From NCBI RefSeq assembly GCF_009688965.1, contig NZ_AP021875.1, forward strand, positions 992,001-1,056,000: 64,000 nucleotides of DNA, written 5' to 3'. Source of the DNA: Desulfosarcina widdelii. Lineage in GTDB: Bacteria; Desulfobacterota; Desulfobacteria; Desulfobacterales; Desulfosarcinaceae. Below, piece after piece: positions 1 to 9,095 of the stretch; position 1 is the first letter of the stretch, and every line of letters starts with the position of its first letter. The notes below the pieces were generated by a model, which was given only the letters and a program-made list of their open reading frames with translations, was not told the DNA's origin and did no database searches. The translations under genes were made by a program, and so were the position numbers.

Positions 1-1384
1 ACCCAAAAGGAGATAAAAATGATTGCGGAAAAAAGAGAAATTGGCATGGAGACTGAAATGCCCGAACTGTGCCGGATATAATCGAATCTTTAAAAAATTT
101 GATCGAATCCGAAGATTTCTGCAATCGATTTAAAAATCGGCCCGAAGACTTTACCCGCAACCGGGCCTTGCCCTTTAAAAATCTCATTTACTACATGATC
201 AATTTGCCCGCGGCGGCATATGAAACCGAATTGTACCATCTTAACAAGAACCTGAAAGGGTCGGACATCGCCGAGCCCCTGGCTTCCAAAAGCGCATTGA
301 CCAAAGCCCGAGAAAAGCTGAGCCACATGGCCTTTATCGAACTCAACGATTATCTGGTACGTCTGAGCCAAATGCGCTTTGCGCCAAACCGTTGGAACGG
401 GTTCTTTCTTTTGGCTACCGACGGTACGCTGTGCACCCTGCCCACGGCAAAACCGGTTGTCGAACATTTCGGTCAATGGCATGGGCGACAGGGCGATCCT
501 TGCCCGAAAGCGCGCGTCTCGCAATTATACGATGTTTTAAACAATATTTCGGTAGCCGCGTCGATCACCTCAAAATGTATTGGCGAACGAGAACTGGCCG
601 CCGCTCATTGTGCTCATCTCGGTCCAGAGGACTTAATGCTGCTGGACCGCGGCTATGAAAGTTTTTGGCTGTTCAAGCTTATCGTGGCAAGTAACGCCAA
701 TGTCTGTGCCCGTGTATCGTGTAATAAACTCAAAGTTGTCAAAGCGTTTTTGCAATCCAGGGAGCCAGACCGAATCGTTAAATTATCCTGCACTCCCAAT
801 TCGGCTCGTAAATGCGCCGAATTCGAATTGGATAAAAAACCGCTAAAACTTCGCCTGGTGCGGGTAGATCTGCCAACAGGCGAGAGCGAAGTCCTGATCA
901 CCTCGCTAACCGACCGGGGAAAGTACCCGGTGGAGATTTTCGGTGATTTGTATCACCAGCGTTGGCCGGTGGAAGAAGACTATAAAATTATGAAGTCACG
1001 CATCCAAATCGAAAATTTCAGCGGCAAAACGGTTCATTCGGTCTATCAGGACTTTTACGCCAAGGTATTCACCAAAAATTTCGCGGCCATTCTTATCCAG
1101 AGCGTCAGTGACCGGATTAAAACGATTTCGTCCGGACGCCTTTATTCGTACAAAGCCAACGTTACCAATGTATTGGCGATGCTGCGCCACCACATTGTCG
1201 TATTGTTCAACCGGATGCAAAATCTACTACGTGACAATGTGTCGAAACTTCAAAACCTAATCGTACGTGTGTTAAACGAGATCCGGCCTGGCCGTAGCGA
1301 ACCGAGGGCCTTTAAAAAGAAAAGTCGCCGAAAATTTAGCACCGCGTATAAACCAATTTCTTAATTCAACGACATTGACTAATA
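1..1384 (+). mobile_element. IS4-family insertion sequence, left end outside the window
   Basis: The transposase gene and a short leader occupy this stretch. A candidate right end lies just after the transposase stop, at about 1363-1380 (ttaattcaacgacattgac). The matching left terminal inverted repeat is not present in the first 60 bases, so the element starts before the window. The right boundary is inferred from where the coding sequence of the disrupted neighbour resumes in a different composition. No target duplication can be checked here. Confidence 0.6.
69..1364 (+). CDS. IS4-family DDE transposase
   Basis: Transposase of the IS4 type, catalysing cut-and-paste movement of the element. 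The DDE residues are readable: Asp about 118 in LATDGTLC, Asp about 193 in LMLLDRGYES, and Glu about 302 within the IS4 signature Y-x2-R-x3-E-x6-K beginning at Tyr 295. Length (431 residues) suits the family. The reading frame opens with GTG at 69, but an upstream frame (ATG at 19 with AAGGAG before it, or ATG at 58) encodes MPELCR and would continue naturally into DIIESLKN if one base were restored near position 74. The gene may therefore be frameshifted near its start rather than truly beginning at GTG 69. Family call is firm; activity is uncertain. Confidence 0.85.
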   Translation: MPDIIESLKNLIESEDFCNRFKNRPEDFTRNRALPFKNLIYYMINLPAAAYETELYHLNKNLKGSDIAEPLASKSALTKAREKLSHMAFIELNDYLVRLSQMRFAPNRWNGFFLLATDGTLCTLPTAKPVVEHFGQWHGRQGDPCPKARVSQLYDVLNNISVAASITSKCIGERELAAAHCAHLGPEDLMLLDRGYESFWLFKLIVASNANVCARVSCNKLKVVKAFLQSREPDRIVKLSCTPNSARKCAEFELDKKPLKLRLVRVDLPTGESEVLITSLTDRGKYPVEIFGDLYHQRWPVEEDYKIMKSRIQIENFSGKTVHSVYQDFYAKVFTKNFAAILIQSVSDRIKTISSGRLYSYKANVTNVLAMLRHHIVVLFNRMQNLLRDNVSKLQNLIVRVLNEIRPGRSEPRAFKKKSRRKFSTAYKPIS

Positions 1385-1451
1385 AGATGCTAATAGAAAA
1401 TGCCGATATTTTACCTTTGGTACAGACAAAAAATGGAGACCTACACCATAA

Positions 1452-2135
1452 CTGCATCGTTTATTATTAAAACATTCACCTCGACAGTTTTTTTGGCTGT
1501 TGGTTTTTCTACTAGCACCGCAAATGATCAAACATCACCTCACGCATCTGCGTCAAAGAATGGCTATCGCCGTCTTTTTTATTGGTTTGAAATCAAAAAG
1601 ACCTGCTATTCGTTTTACAATGTTTGGAATATCTCCGTTTATAAACGTTTCTTTTTTTGTGGTTCTGATACTATTGGCCATCGCTAAAATAACAAATTAC
1701 TTCAGAATGGCGCCTGAGAGTAGAATCATGCTTTTCATAGTAGCAGGGCTCTTATTTTGGTTAGGAAATCTGGAAGGGTAGGCTGAAATATTAGGAGTTC
1801 GTCAAGCTGATATTTACAATTTTACGATGACAAAAGTAAGTGGGTTGGGTTTTGTATTCTGGTTCCTTGTGTTGATCATAATGGGATTGCAAGGTTAAGA
1901 TTACAGGCACCGTTATAATTTTGAGATGGGTACCATTTTCTTTTATCTCGCCACTTATTTTTTTGTCGAGGTAACGGGCCGCCTGTTCGAAAGTACGGTC
2001 ATTCTAGCCCTATTGGCAGGACTGTCGCTGACGGATTGGCTTCGCAACGTGTTTCTTTTTCTTGTTTCTATGCAAAGCCTTTTTTATTACGTGTCGAATA
2101 TCTATCAATCGTGGATGGGATTCGGATCCCGATGA
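1452..2135 (+). pseudogene. Remnant of a polytopic membrane protein, possibly an O-antigen polymerase
   Basis: One reading frame from about 1452 to the TGA at 2133-2135 encodes continuous hydrophobic segments typical of a multi-pass membrane protein, but it is interrupted by in-frame TAG at 1779-1781 and TAA at 1896-1898 and has no clear 5' end, since the IS4 element lies immediately upstream. The last part (from ATG 1926) has two or three membrane spans. Position in a polysaccharide cluster directly before two glycosyltransferases suggests a Wzy/EpsG-like polymerase or flippase, but no diagnostic motif is visible, so that is inference. The final stop overlaps the next gene's ATG (ATGA), a relic of former translational coupling. 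Confidence 0.6.
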
Positions 2136-3274
2136 GCAACCACGCTACAAATATTCTACACATAATTACTGGACTTTCAACCGGCGGCGCAGAACGTTCA
2201 CTTTTCAATCTTCTAAATGGGAGGACGAAGGAACCGTATCGAAATTTGGTGGTATCTCTTTCCACCGATGGCACTTTTGGACACCGGTTACGAAATATAG
2301 GTGTTCAGGTGGAGGTTCTTAATCTGAAACCGAGACTTTCCTTTCTTAAGTCAATACGCCAGCTCTATCGGATTGCAGAGCGATTCAATCCCGATATTAT
2401 TCAAGGATGGATGTACCACGGCAATCTTTCAGCGAGTTTAATTGCATTGTTGATAAGAGGGAAAATCCCCGTCATATGGAACATCAGGCATTCATTGTAT
2501 AATCTTTCTTATGAGAAAAATTCCACAAAATTGGTGATACGAACCAATCGTGCTCTTTCTTATCAACCAACTGCCATAGTATACAACAGCAATATTTCCA
2601 GAGAGCAACACGAATCTTTCGGCTTCCGTTCAAAAACCGGTGACGTTATTTCAAACGGATTCGACATTGAACATCTGAAACCATCCGACGAAAAACACTA
2701 TTATACCAGAGAGATGCTCGGAATACCAAAATCCGCATTTGTCATTGGCCATGTGGCACGCTATCATCCCATGAAAAACCACACTGGTTTTCTAAAATCA
2801 GTTGGCAAAATTGCCAACGACAATAAGAATCTCCACATAATACTATGTGGTAAAGGAGTTGTTGCAGAAAACACCCTCTTATCCAAATGCGTTCCTTTAA
2901 AAAGTCAACAGCAATTTCATTTTTTAGGCGAACGTATGGATGTGCATAAAATTATGAGAGGCATGGACCTATTGTGCCTTTCTAGCCGGTGGGGTGAAGG
3001 ATTCCCAAATGTATTGGGGGAGGCGATGGCGTTGGGCATCCCCTGTGTAACTGCGGATGTTGGAGAAAGCGCTGATATTGTGGGTGAAACAGGAATTGTT
3101 GTGCCCGTAAACAACGAAAAAGCAATGAGAAAAGCCATTGTTGGTATATTAAACATGTCGGCAGAAGAAAGGTCCAGTAAAGGAGAAAGCGCTAGGAAAC
3201 GTGTCGAGGAATATTATTCTTTAGCTCTCATGGTTGAAAAGTACAGGACTCTATACGAGCGTTTGCTTCATTGA
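2132..3274 (+). CDS. GT4-family glycosyltransferase
   Basis: Probable cytoplasmic or membrane-associated sugar transferase for a surface polysaccharide. The N-terminal half carries the GT-B acceptor-domain motif TGLSTGGAERS near residue 12, and the C-terminal half has the nucleotide-sugar-binding region with the E-x7-E motif in EGFPNVLGEA, followed by GIPCVTADVGES. Length (380 residues) is normal. I chose ATG 2132 because it starts directly before MSNHATNILHIITG and overlaps the stop of the upstream remnant; an earlier ATG at 2036 in this frame would add 32 residues read from the other gene's region. Acceptor and donor sugars cannot be inferred. Confidence 0.85.
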   Translation: MSNHATNILHIITGLSTGGAERSLFNLLNGRTKEPYRNLVVSLSTDGTFGHRLRNIGVQVEVLNLKPRLSFLKSIRQLYRIAERFNPDIIQGWMYHGNLSASLIALLIRGKIPVIWNIRHSLYNLSYEKNSTKLVIRTNRALSYQPTAIVYNSNISREQHESFGFRSKTGDVISNGFDIEHLKPSDEKHYYTREMLGIPKSAFVIGHVARYHPMKNHTGFLKSVGKIANDNKNLHIILCGKGVVAENTLLSKCVPLKSQQQFHFLGERMDVHKIMRGMDLLCLSSRWGEGFPNVLGEAMALGIPCVTADVGESADIVGETGIVVPVNNEKAMRKAIVGILNMSAEERSSKGESARKRVEEYYSLALMVEKYRTLYERLLH

Positions 3275-3303
3275 GGTTATAGCTATTCAACAAGGCACAC
3301 AAA

Positions 3304-4455
3304 GTGTTTACCGACAAAGAGAAGAAACGAATATTCATTGTATCTCGTTGCACATGGACGTTGAGTAATTTCCGATCCGGTCTCATAAACGAGTTGCAGC
3401 GCAAAGGTCATGATGTCCATTGTGGAGCCGCGTTTGGAGATGGGTATGATCGCAAATTGTCAGAAATGGGAATCAAGCTAAAATCCCTGCCCATAGATAA
3501 GAATTCGATGAATCCCTTTGCAGATCTCGTTCTTTTAATGGCTCTGTATCAATGGTACGTAAAGGAAAGGCCTGATATTGTACATCATTTCACAATAAAG
3601 CCGGTGATCTATGGGAGCATAGCTGCCAAATTGGCTGGTGTTCCCAAAATCATTAATACCATTACCGGAATGGGTTATGTTTTTACTGAAGAGAAAGTTG
3701 AATTCCTTCGAACCGTTGTAAAACGATTGTATCAAATAGCATTGCAGTTATCACATTACACTTTTTTCCAAAACATCGACGACTATCAATATTTTGTAAG
3801 TAACCATCTGATAAAATTTAAGAAAACAGGACTTTTGCCCGGATCGGGTGTTGATTGCAGCTTTTTTTCTCCAGAATTCTTTCTTTGCGAGGCAAATAAA
3901 GATAGACTCAATGTTTTAATGGTTTCAAGATTGTTAAAGGATAAAGGCATTTATGAATTCATAGATGCTGCAAAGTCGATAAAAGAAACATCACCGCAAA
4001 TAAATTTTCAGTTGTTGGGTGGATTGGATACAAGAAATCCTAATGTTGTGCCTGAAAATGAACTCAACCAATGGATAGAGCAGGGAATCGTCGAATGGCT
4101 TGGAGAAATGAATGATGTGCGGCCAATAATTGCCGCAGCAGATTTAGTGGTACTGCCTTCCTACCGTGAGGGTATTCCTCGTGCTTTACTGGAGGCATCC
4201 TCTATGTGCAAACCAGTAATCACGACTGACGCAGTAGGATGCCGCGAGGTCGTTGATAACGAAATCACAGGCTTGATCGTACCTGTTAGAAATAGCAAGA
4301 AATTGGCAGAAGCCATCCGTAAAATATTGCAGAATCCTGAAATGGGACGACAAATGGGTGTGGCTGGTCGAAAAAAAATAAAATCTGAATTTGATGAGAA
4401 GATTGTCATTGACAAAACCTCTCAAATATATTTCCAAAAACAACAATTTCCATAG
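3304..4455 (+). CDS. GT4-family glycosyltransferase, PglA/WbpX-like
   Basis: A second GT-B retaining glycosyltransferase of 383 residues beginning at GTG 3304, 29 bases after the previous gene. The N-terminal domain contains the HHFTIKPVIYG segment common in glycosyltransferases that add the second sugar to undecaprenyl-linked oligosaccharides. The C-terminal domain has VSRLLKDKGIYEF and the E-x7-E motif in REGIPRALLEA, followed by PVITTDAVGCREVV. Together with the upstream GT and downstream epimerase and initiating transferase it should help build a lipid-linked repeat unit. Substrate is not determined. Composition is more AT-rich than the rest of the window, as is usual for polysaccharide loci. 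Confidence 0.82.
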   Translation: MFTDKEKKRIFIVSRCTWTLSNFRSGLINELQRKGHDVHCGAAFGDGYDRKLSEMGIKLKSLPIDKNSMNPFADLVLLMALYQWYVKERPDIVHHFTIKPVIYGSIAAKLAGVPKIINTITGMGYVFTEEKVEFLRTVVKRLYQIALQLSHYTFFQNIDDYQYFVSNHLIKFKKTGLLPGSGVDCSFFSPEFFLCEANKDRLNVLMVSRLLKDKGIYEFIDAAKSIKETSPQINFQLLGGLDTRNPNVVPENELNQWIEQGIVEWLGEMNDVRPIIAAADLVVLPSYREGIPRALLEASSMCKPVITTDAVGCREVVDNEITGLIVPVRNSKKLAEAIRKILQNPEMGRQMGVAGRKKIKSEFDEKIVIDKTSQIYFQKQQFP

Positions 4456-4529
4456 TGATCGACTATCCTTTTTTGAATTTTTTTCAGCATATTAACTAAC
4501 CCACAAACAAATCAAACAGAAGGAAAATG

Positions 4530-5507
4530 ATGCGAGTCTTAATAACAGGAGGCGCAGGATTCATCGGTTCCCATCTAGCGGAAGCTCACCTCGAAAAAGG
4601 AGACGATGTTTACATCATAGACGATTTGTCTACTGGAAGTATGGACAATATCCGTTCTCTTCAAAAAAATACCGCCTACAAAGATAAGCTTTTCGTTCAC
4701 ATCAACACGATCCTCAACCCGGACATCCTCCTTGATTTGACCGGAATCTGCGACGTCGTCTACCACCTGGCTGCAGCTGTGGGTGTTAAGACGATACTGG
4801 ACAAGCCACTGGAATCCATCGTCACCAACATTCAGGGCACTGAGAAAGTGCTGGAGATGTGTAACAAATTCAAGAAGCGGGTGCTCATTGCTTCCACCTC
4901 CGAAGTATATGGCAAGCATATGCACGCCCCGCTGGTTGAAACGGACAACATTATCTACGGACCCTCCAGCAAATTTCGATGGAGCTACGCCGCATCCAAA
5001 TTGATGGACGAATTCACGGCCCTGGCCCACCACCGAACCAATGGTCTCGAAGTGGTTATTGCCCGTCTTTTCAACACCGTGGGGCCCAGACAGACGGGCG
5101 CCTACGGGATGGTCATTCCTCGATTTATCGCCCAGGCCTTAAACAACGAGTCCATCACGGTTTTCGGTGACGGCACTCAGACACGGACATTCACATACGT
5201 CAATGATGTCGTGGCTTCCCTGATAGCACTTATGGCATCCGATCAGGCTGTTGGCGAGGTAACAAATATTGGTGGAGTGGAAGAAGTTACCATATTGGAA
5301 CTCGCCCAGAAGATTATTGAAATGACGAAATCGTCATCCAAAATCAAGTTTATCCCATACGAAGAGGCCTTTGGGAAAGACTTCGAAGACATGCAGCGAC
5401 GCGTGCCCAGTACCGAAAAATTGGCCCGCATCACCGGATTTGCCCCGGACAAAAGCCTTGAGTTCATTCTTACCAAAGTCATCGAATCCAACAAGGTTGG
5501 CAGCTGA
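4530..5507 (+). CDS. NAD-dependent epimerase/dehydratase (SDR superfamily)
   Basis: Extended short-chain dehydrogenase/reductase acting on a nucleotide sugar. The NAD-binding motif GGAGFIG is at residues about 7-13, and the catalytic YxxxK is seen as YAASK near residue 155 with an upstream Ser/Thr cluster STSEVYG. The IIDDLSTG segment resembles UDP-glucose 4-epimerases and UDP-glucuronate decarboxylases; I cannot separate these two by eye. Two ATGs stand in tandem (4527, 4530); the AGGA at 4521-4524 fits 4530 better. The gene probably supplies an activated sugar to the flanking glycosyltransferases. Confidence 0.83.
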   Translation: MRVLITGGAGFIGSHLAEAHLEKGDDVYIIDDLSTGSMDNIRSLQKNTAYKDKLFVHINTILNPDILLDLTGICDVVYHLAAAVGVKTILDKPLESIVTNIQGTEKVLEMCNKFKKRVLIASTSEVYGKHMHAPLVETDNIIYGPSSKFRWSYAASKLMDEFTALAHHRTNGLEVVIARLFNTVGPRQTGAYGMVIPRFIAQALNNESITVFGDGTQTRTFTYVNDVVASLIALMASDQAVGEVTNIGGVEEVTILELAQKIIEMTKSSSKIKFIPYEEAFGKDFEDMQRRVPSTEKLARITGFAPDKSLEFILTKVIESNKVGS

Positions 5508-5559
5508 CGAAGTCGCGCAGCGTTCGATTCATTATTCTTTATAGAGAAGCAAATCGAAA

Positions 5560-7458
5560 ATGCTTGATAAAAACCAATTATGGCTCGCTTTCGCCGCTTT
5601 CTCGCTTTGCCTCACCTTTACACCCATCGTGCGACTCGTAGCCACAAAGAAAGAATGGGTCGCCAAGCCCAAAGAAGACCGCTGGCATAAAAAAACAACT
5701 GCACTAATGGGGGGCATCGCCATTTTTATAGGAATTGCCGTCCCCCTTTTTATCATTGGCGATTTTTCCATTTTTTGGAAAAAAATTCTGGCCGGTGCCA
5801 GTTTCAAAAAACCTCCTGCCATGCCCGCTGTCATATTGCACGGGTCGATTCTTCTTTTTCTTTTAGGGCTGGCGGACGATTTCATCAACATTAAGCCTCA
5901 TAACAAATTACTTGGTCAGATCATCGTGTCCAGTATGGTGGTTTTCGTCGGATTCCGGTTGAACTGGTTCACCTCACTGACCTTGGACACGATGGTTACC
6001 TTGGTCTGGATCGTGGGCATCACCAACGCTTTCAATCTGCTGGACAACATGGACGGGCTTTGCGCCGGAACGGCTATGGTTGCGGCGTTGGCGTTGGCGG
6101 CATTGTACGCTAAATACGATCCTTCGGCGTTGTCCGTTTCCCTGATCATCGCCGCTTCCTGCGGAGCTTTTTTGATCTACAACTTTAATCCGGCCTCTAT
6201 CTTCATGGGAGACTGCGGTAGCCTGGTCATCGGGTTTGCCATTGCTGTTTTAAGCCTGTATCATGGTGAATTCACAACAGGTAGCCGTCTTGCCACTGTC
6301 GCGGTTCCCCTGTTGATTCTGATGGTCCCCCTGTTGGACACCAGTTTGGTAACGATTATTCGCCTGTTAAGCGGTCGCAAAGCGTCGACAGGAGGCCGTG
6401 ATCACACTTCCCATCGTCTCGTGCTGATGGGATTCAGTGAAAGGGGCGCTGTACTTTTTTTGTATGGGATCGGTGTTGTTTCAGGCATCGGTGGCGTTTT
6501 TGTCAGCCACAGCGACACGCTGACTTCTCCGGCCGTCATCATTCCTATTTTTTCCGCCATGGTTCTTATGGGGATTTACCTTTCCCAACTGCGCGTCTAC
6601 CCGGAAAAGGAGTTCTCCGTTCTTCGGGGGAAGAAGTTTACCCCTGTTTTGGTTGAACTGACCTATAAAAAACAAATCCTTCTGGTCATTTTGGACTTGG
6701 GAATCGTTGCCTTCTCTTATTATCTGGCCTATCGGCTGAGATTCGACGGACCTGAATTCAGAATCTTTTTTAAAAGTTTTCTTAAATCACTTCCTGTAAT
6801 TATCGCGGTCAAACTGCTGGTTTTTTATTCTACCGGAATATACAGGGGGTTTTGGCAATATATCAGCACGCCGGACGTCTTCCTCTTTGTCCGCAGTTCC
6901 TTTTTTGCCACTCTGCTTTCGATTGTCAGTGTTACCATTTTGTATCGGTTCAACCAATTTTCCAAAGGTGTTTTCATCATCGACCTGATTCTGACAACAC
7001 TCTTTTTGTTGGGGACCCGAGGTTCATTCCGCCTGTTCAAGGAGACTATAAAGCGCAAAACGCTGAAAGGGAAACGGGTCCTCATTTACGGTGCCGGTCG
7101 GGGCGGTGAACTCTTGATTCGAGAAATTCTGAACAACAAAAAAATAGTGTTGGAACCGGTCGGTTTACTGGATGATAACCGTTTTAAAATCGGCAAGAGG
7201 ATTCAAGGCTTTCCAATATTAGGAAAATTCGATCAATTGCCGCAGTTGATTGATCAATTCAATATTGAAGGCGTATTAATTTCCTTTAACGGCAATACCA
7301 GCAACCAAAAAGCCTATTGGGAAGCCATGCGTGTCTGCAGGGAAAAGGGGCTGTTTCTCAAAACGTTTTCAATCGATCTAAAGGAAGTGGATTTGGAGCA
7401 AACAACCATCAACTTGGCGCCTTCGAAGAGGAAGCCTGTCAACGTCAATAAACTATGA
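5560..7458 (+). CDS. WecA/MraY-like sugar-1-phosphate transferase fused to a PglF/CapD-like N-terminal half
   Basis: Residues 1 to about 350 form a polyprenyl-phosphate N-acetylhexosamine-1-phosphate transferase with about ten membrane spans, including the catalytic DNMDGL (Asp 162, Asp 165), the GDCGSLVIG segment and a basic DHTSHR loop. From about residue 368 a new set of membrane spans begins, followed by a Rossmann domain with the nucleotide motif IYGAGRGGELL near residue 507. That second half resembles the N-terminal half of PglF/CapD sugar dehydratases or of WbaP-type initiators, but the protein ends at 632 without their catalytic SDR or transferase domain. The first half likely starts lipid-linked oligosaccharide synthesis; the role of the appended part is unknown. 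Confidence 0.82.
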   Translation: MLDKNQLWLAFAAFSLCLTFTPIVRLVATKKEWVAKPKEDRWHKKTTALMGGIAIFIGIAVPLFIIGDFSIFWKKILAGASFKKPPAMPAVILHGSILLFLLGLADDFINIKPHNKLLGQIIVSSMVVFVGFRLNWFTSLTLDTMVTLVWIVGITNAFNLLDNMDGLCAGTAMVAALALAALYAKYDPSALSVSLIIAASCGAFLIYNFNPASIFMGDCGSLVIGFAIAVLSLYHGEFTTGSRLATVAVPLLILMVPLLDTSLVTIIRLLSGRKASTGGRDHTSHRLVLMGFSERGAVLFLYGIGVVSGIGGVFVSHSDTLTSPAVIIPIFSAMVLMGIYLSQLRVYPEKEFSVLRGKKFTPVLVELTYKKQILLVILDLGIVAFSYYLAYRLRFDGPEFRIFFKSFLKSLPVIIAVKLLVFYSTGIYRGFWQYISTPDVFLFVRSSFFATLLSIVSVTILYRFNQFSKGVFIIDLILTTLFLLGTRGSFRLFKETIKRKTLKGKRVLIYGAGRGGELLIREILNNKKIVLEPVGLLDDNRFKIGKRIQGFPILGKFDQLPQLIDQFNIEGVLISFNGNTSNQKAYWEAMRVCREKGLFLKTFSIDLKEVDLEQTTINLAPSKRKPVNVNKL

Positions 7459-7532
7459 GTCTGTCACTGTAGGGAAAATCGATTCTATCCAACACAACAA
7501 TTCGAGAACAAGATTCAAGAAACAAGGTTTCA

Positions 7533-8759
7533 ATGATTAACCGTTTAATTCAAAAAGGCGTACGCATTCCCAACCCTGAGAATACGCAGATCGGGGGCGA
7601 TGTCGATGGTGATCGCGTTTCCGCTAAAGTGGCTGTAATCCACGCCGGCTGCAAAATCTTCGGTAGCCAGACCCTGATCTGTGACGGTGTCGAACTGGGC
7701 GCCGAGGCACCCGTCACCCTGAAAAATTGCTTTGTCGGTCCCAACGTTAAACTCAAGGGCGGTTATTTCGAAAACTGTGTTTTCCTGGAAGGCGCCGAGG
7801 CCGGCAGCGGCTCCCACGTGCGCGCCGGCACGATTTTCGAGGAGCAGGCCAGCATCGCCCATACGGTGGGACTCAAGCAGACTATCCTGTTTCCCTTTGT
7901 CACCTTGGGAAGCCTGATCAATTTTTGTGACTGCTTGATGGCCGGCGGTACCAGCCGCAAGAACCACAGCGAAGTGGGCAGTTCTTACATTCATTTCAAC
8001 TATACGCCCAATCAGGACAAGGCCACGGCGTCACTGATCGGCGACGTCCCCAATGGGGTGATGCTCAACCAGAATCCCATTTTCCTGGGAGGACAGGGCG
8101 GTCTGGTGGGGCCCTGTAGAATCGCCTACGGCACCGTGATCGCTGCCGGTTCCATCTACCGCAAGGATGTAATCAAACCGGATCACCTGGTATTCGAGGG
8201 CGGGGGCAGGGGAGGAAGCGTTCCTTACACCACCGGCATTTACCGCTCGGTGAAGCGACAGGCGACGAACAACATCGTCTATTTGGCCAACCTGTTCGCC
8301 TTAATGGCCTGGTACACCCACGTCCGCCGCCTGTTTGTCAGCGAACGATTCCCACAGGCCCTTTACCAGGGGTTGGTAGACACCCTGCAAACTGCCATCG
8401 ATGAACGCATCAAGCGGTTTTCCGCCTTTTGTGAAAAGCTTCAACGTTCGCGAACGCTTTACGAGGAACAGATGGGCGATAGCGCTTCCAGCAAACTCGT
8501 CCAACAGAAAAAAGAGTTGATCGCCAATCGCAACTTTGTCGCAGAGCGGATAGGTGAAAACATAGAAGGAATCGAAGCATACGCCAGCCCTGAGTTTATA
8601 TCGCAAATCGAAAAAAGGATTCAAACCTGTGGCTCCGTCTACATCGATGTGATCAAAAGCCTGGATAGCACGGAGACCCAGCACGGAACCCAATGGCTTC
8701 AGCAAATTGTCGATCAAGTGGTTGAACAGATGCTGGATCTGTTTCCTTCTCTAAGGTAA
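7533..8759 (+). CDS. Left-handed beta-helix (GlmU-like) protein with C-terminal helical extension
   Basis: Residues about 20-230 are made of short hexapeptide-like repeats rich in G, V and I (for example IHAGCKIFG, VGPNVKLKGGY, GSGSHVRAG), the pattern of a left-handed beta helix as in GlmU C-terminal domains and acyltransferases. The segment NHSEVGSSYIHFNYTP resembles the acetyltransferase part of GlmU. No pyrophosphorylase domain (LAAGxGTRM) is present. Residues from about 235 to 408 are helical with no motif I recognise. It follows the polysaccharide genes and lies near glmM, so a role in amino-sugar nucleotide chemistry is plausible but unproven. Confidence 0.65.
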   Translation: MINRLIQKGVRIPNPENTQIGGDVDGDRVSAKVAVIHAGCKIFGSQTLICDGVELGAEAPVTLKNCFVGPNVKLKGGYFENCVFLEGAEAGSGSHVRAGTIFEEQASIAHTVGLKQTILFPFVTLGSLINFCDCLMAGGTSRKNHSEVGSSYIHFNYTPNQDKATASLIGDVPNGVMLNQNPIFLGGQGGLVGPCRIAYGTVIAAGSIYRKDVIKPDHLVFEGGGRGGSVPYTTGIYRSVKRQATNNIVYLANLFALMAWYTHVRRLFVSERFPQALYQGLVDTLQTAIDERIKRFSAFCEKLQRSRTLYEEQMGDSASSKLVQQKKELIANRNFVAERIGENIEGIEAYASPEFISQIEKRIQTCGSVYIDVIKSLDSTETQHGTQWLQQIVDQVVEQMLDLFPSLR

Positions 8760-8867
8760 CGTTTCCTCGATTATATTTGAACGACGAGCATTGGCCACCA
8801 GCACCTTGACTTTATCGGCTATTCGCTTTACCTTATAGTAAAACAAAAAAAGGGAGGGGGAGGGGAT

Positions 8868-9095
8868 ATGGCATTGGCAAAACTCTCCAGTAAATCCCAG
8901 GTCGTTCTTCCAGCGGCGATTCGTAAAATGCTTAAGATTTACCCTGGCGATGAGCTGGAGATCACGACGAAAGACAATACTATCATTATCCGAAAAGCAG
9001 CCGCCTCGGCAACTGAAGAACTCGATGCCTGTGGTTCCGATATCTGGAAAGGATACGATAACGAACTTGACCAGGCGCGTAACCAGTGGAATTAA
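8868..9095 (+). CDS. AbrB/MazE-type antitoxin
   Basis: A 75-residue protein with a swapped-hairpin AbrB DNA-binding domain: LSSKSQVVLPAAIRKML followed by GDELEI and a short beta segment. The start ATG has a very strong purine-rich ribosome site (ggagggggaggggat). The stop overlaps the start of the downstream PIN-domain gene, the usual antitoxin-first arrangement. It should bind its own promoter and neutralise the PIN toxin. The acidic C-terminal tail (DIWKGYDNELDQARNQ) is the likely toxin-binding part; this is inference from related pairs. Confidence 0.88.
   Translation: MALAKLSSKSQVVLPAAIRKMLKIYPGDELEITTKDNTIIIRKAAASATEELDACGSDIWKGYDNELDQARNQWN

Noticed and set aside
1400..1687. 95-codon frame after the IS4 element
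   Set aside because: Overlaps the hydrophobic remnant in another frame, lacks membrane or domain character.
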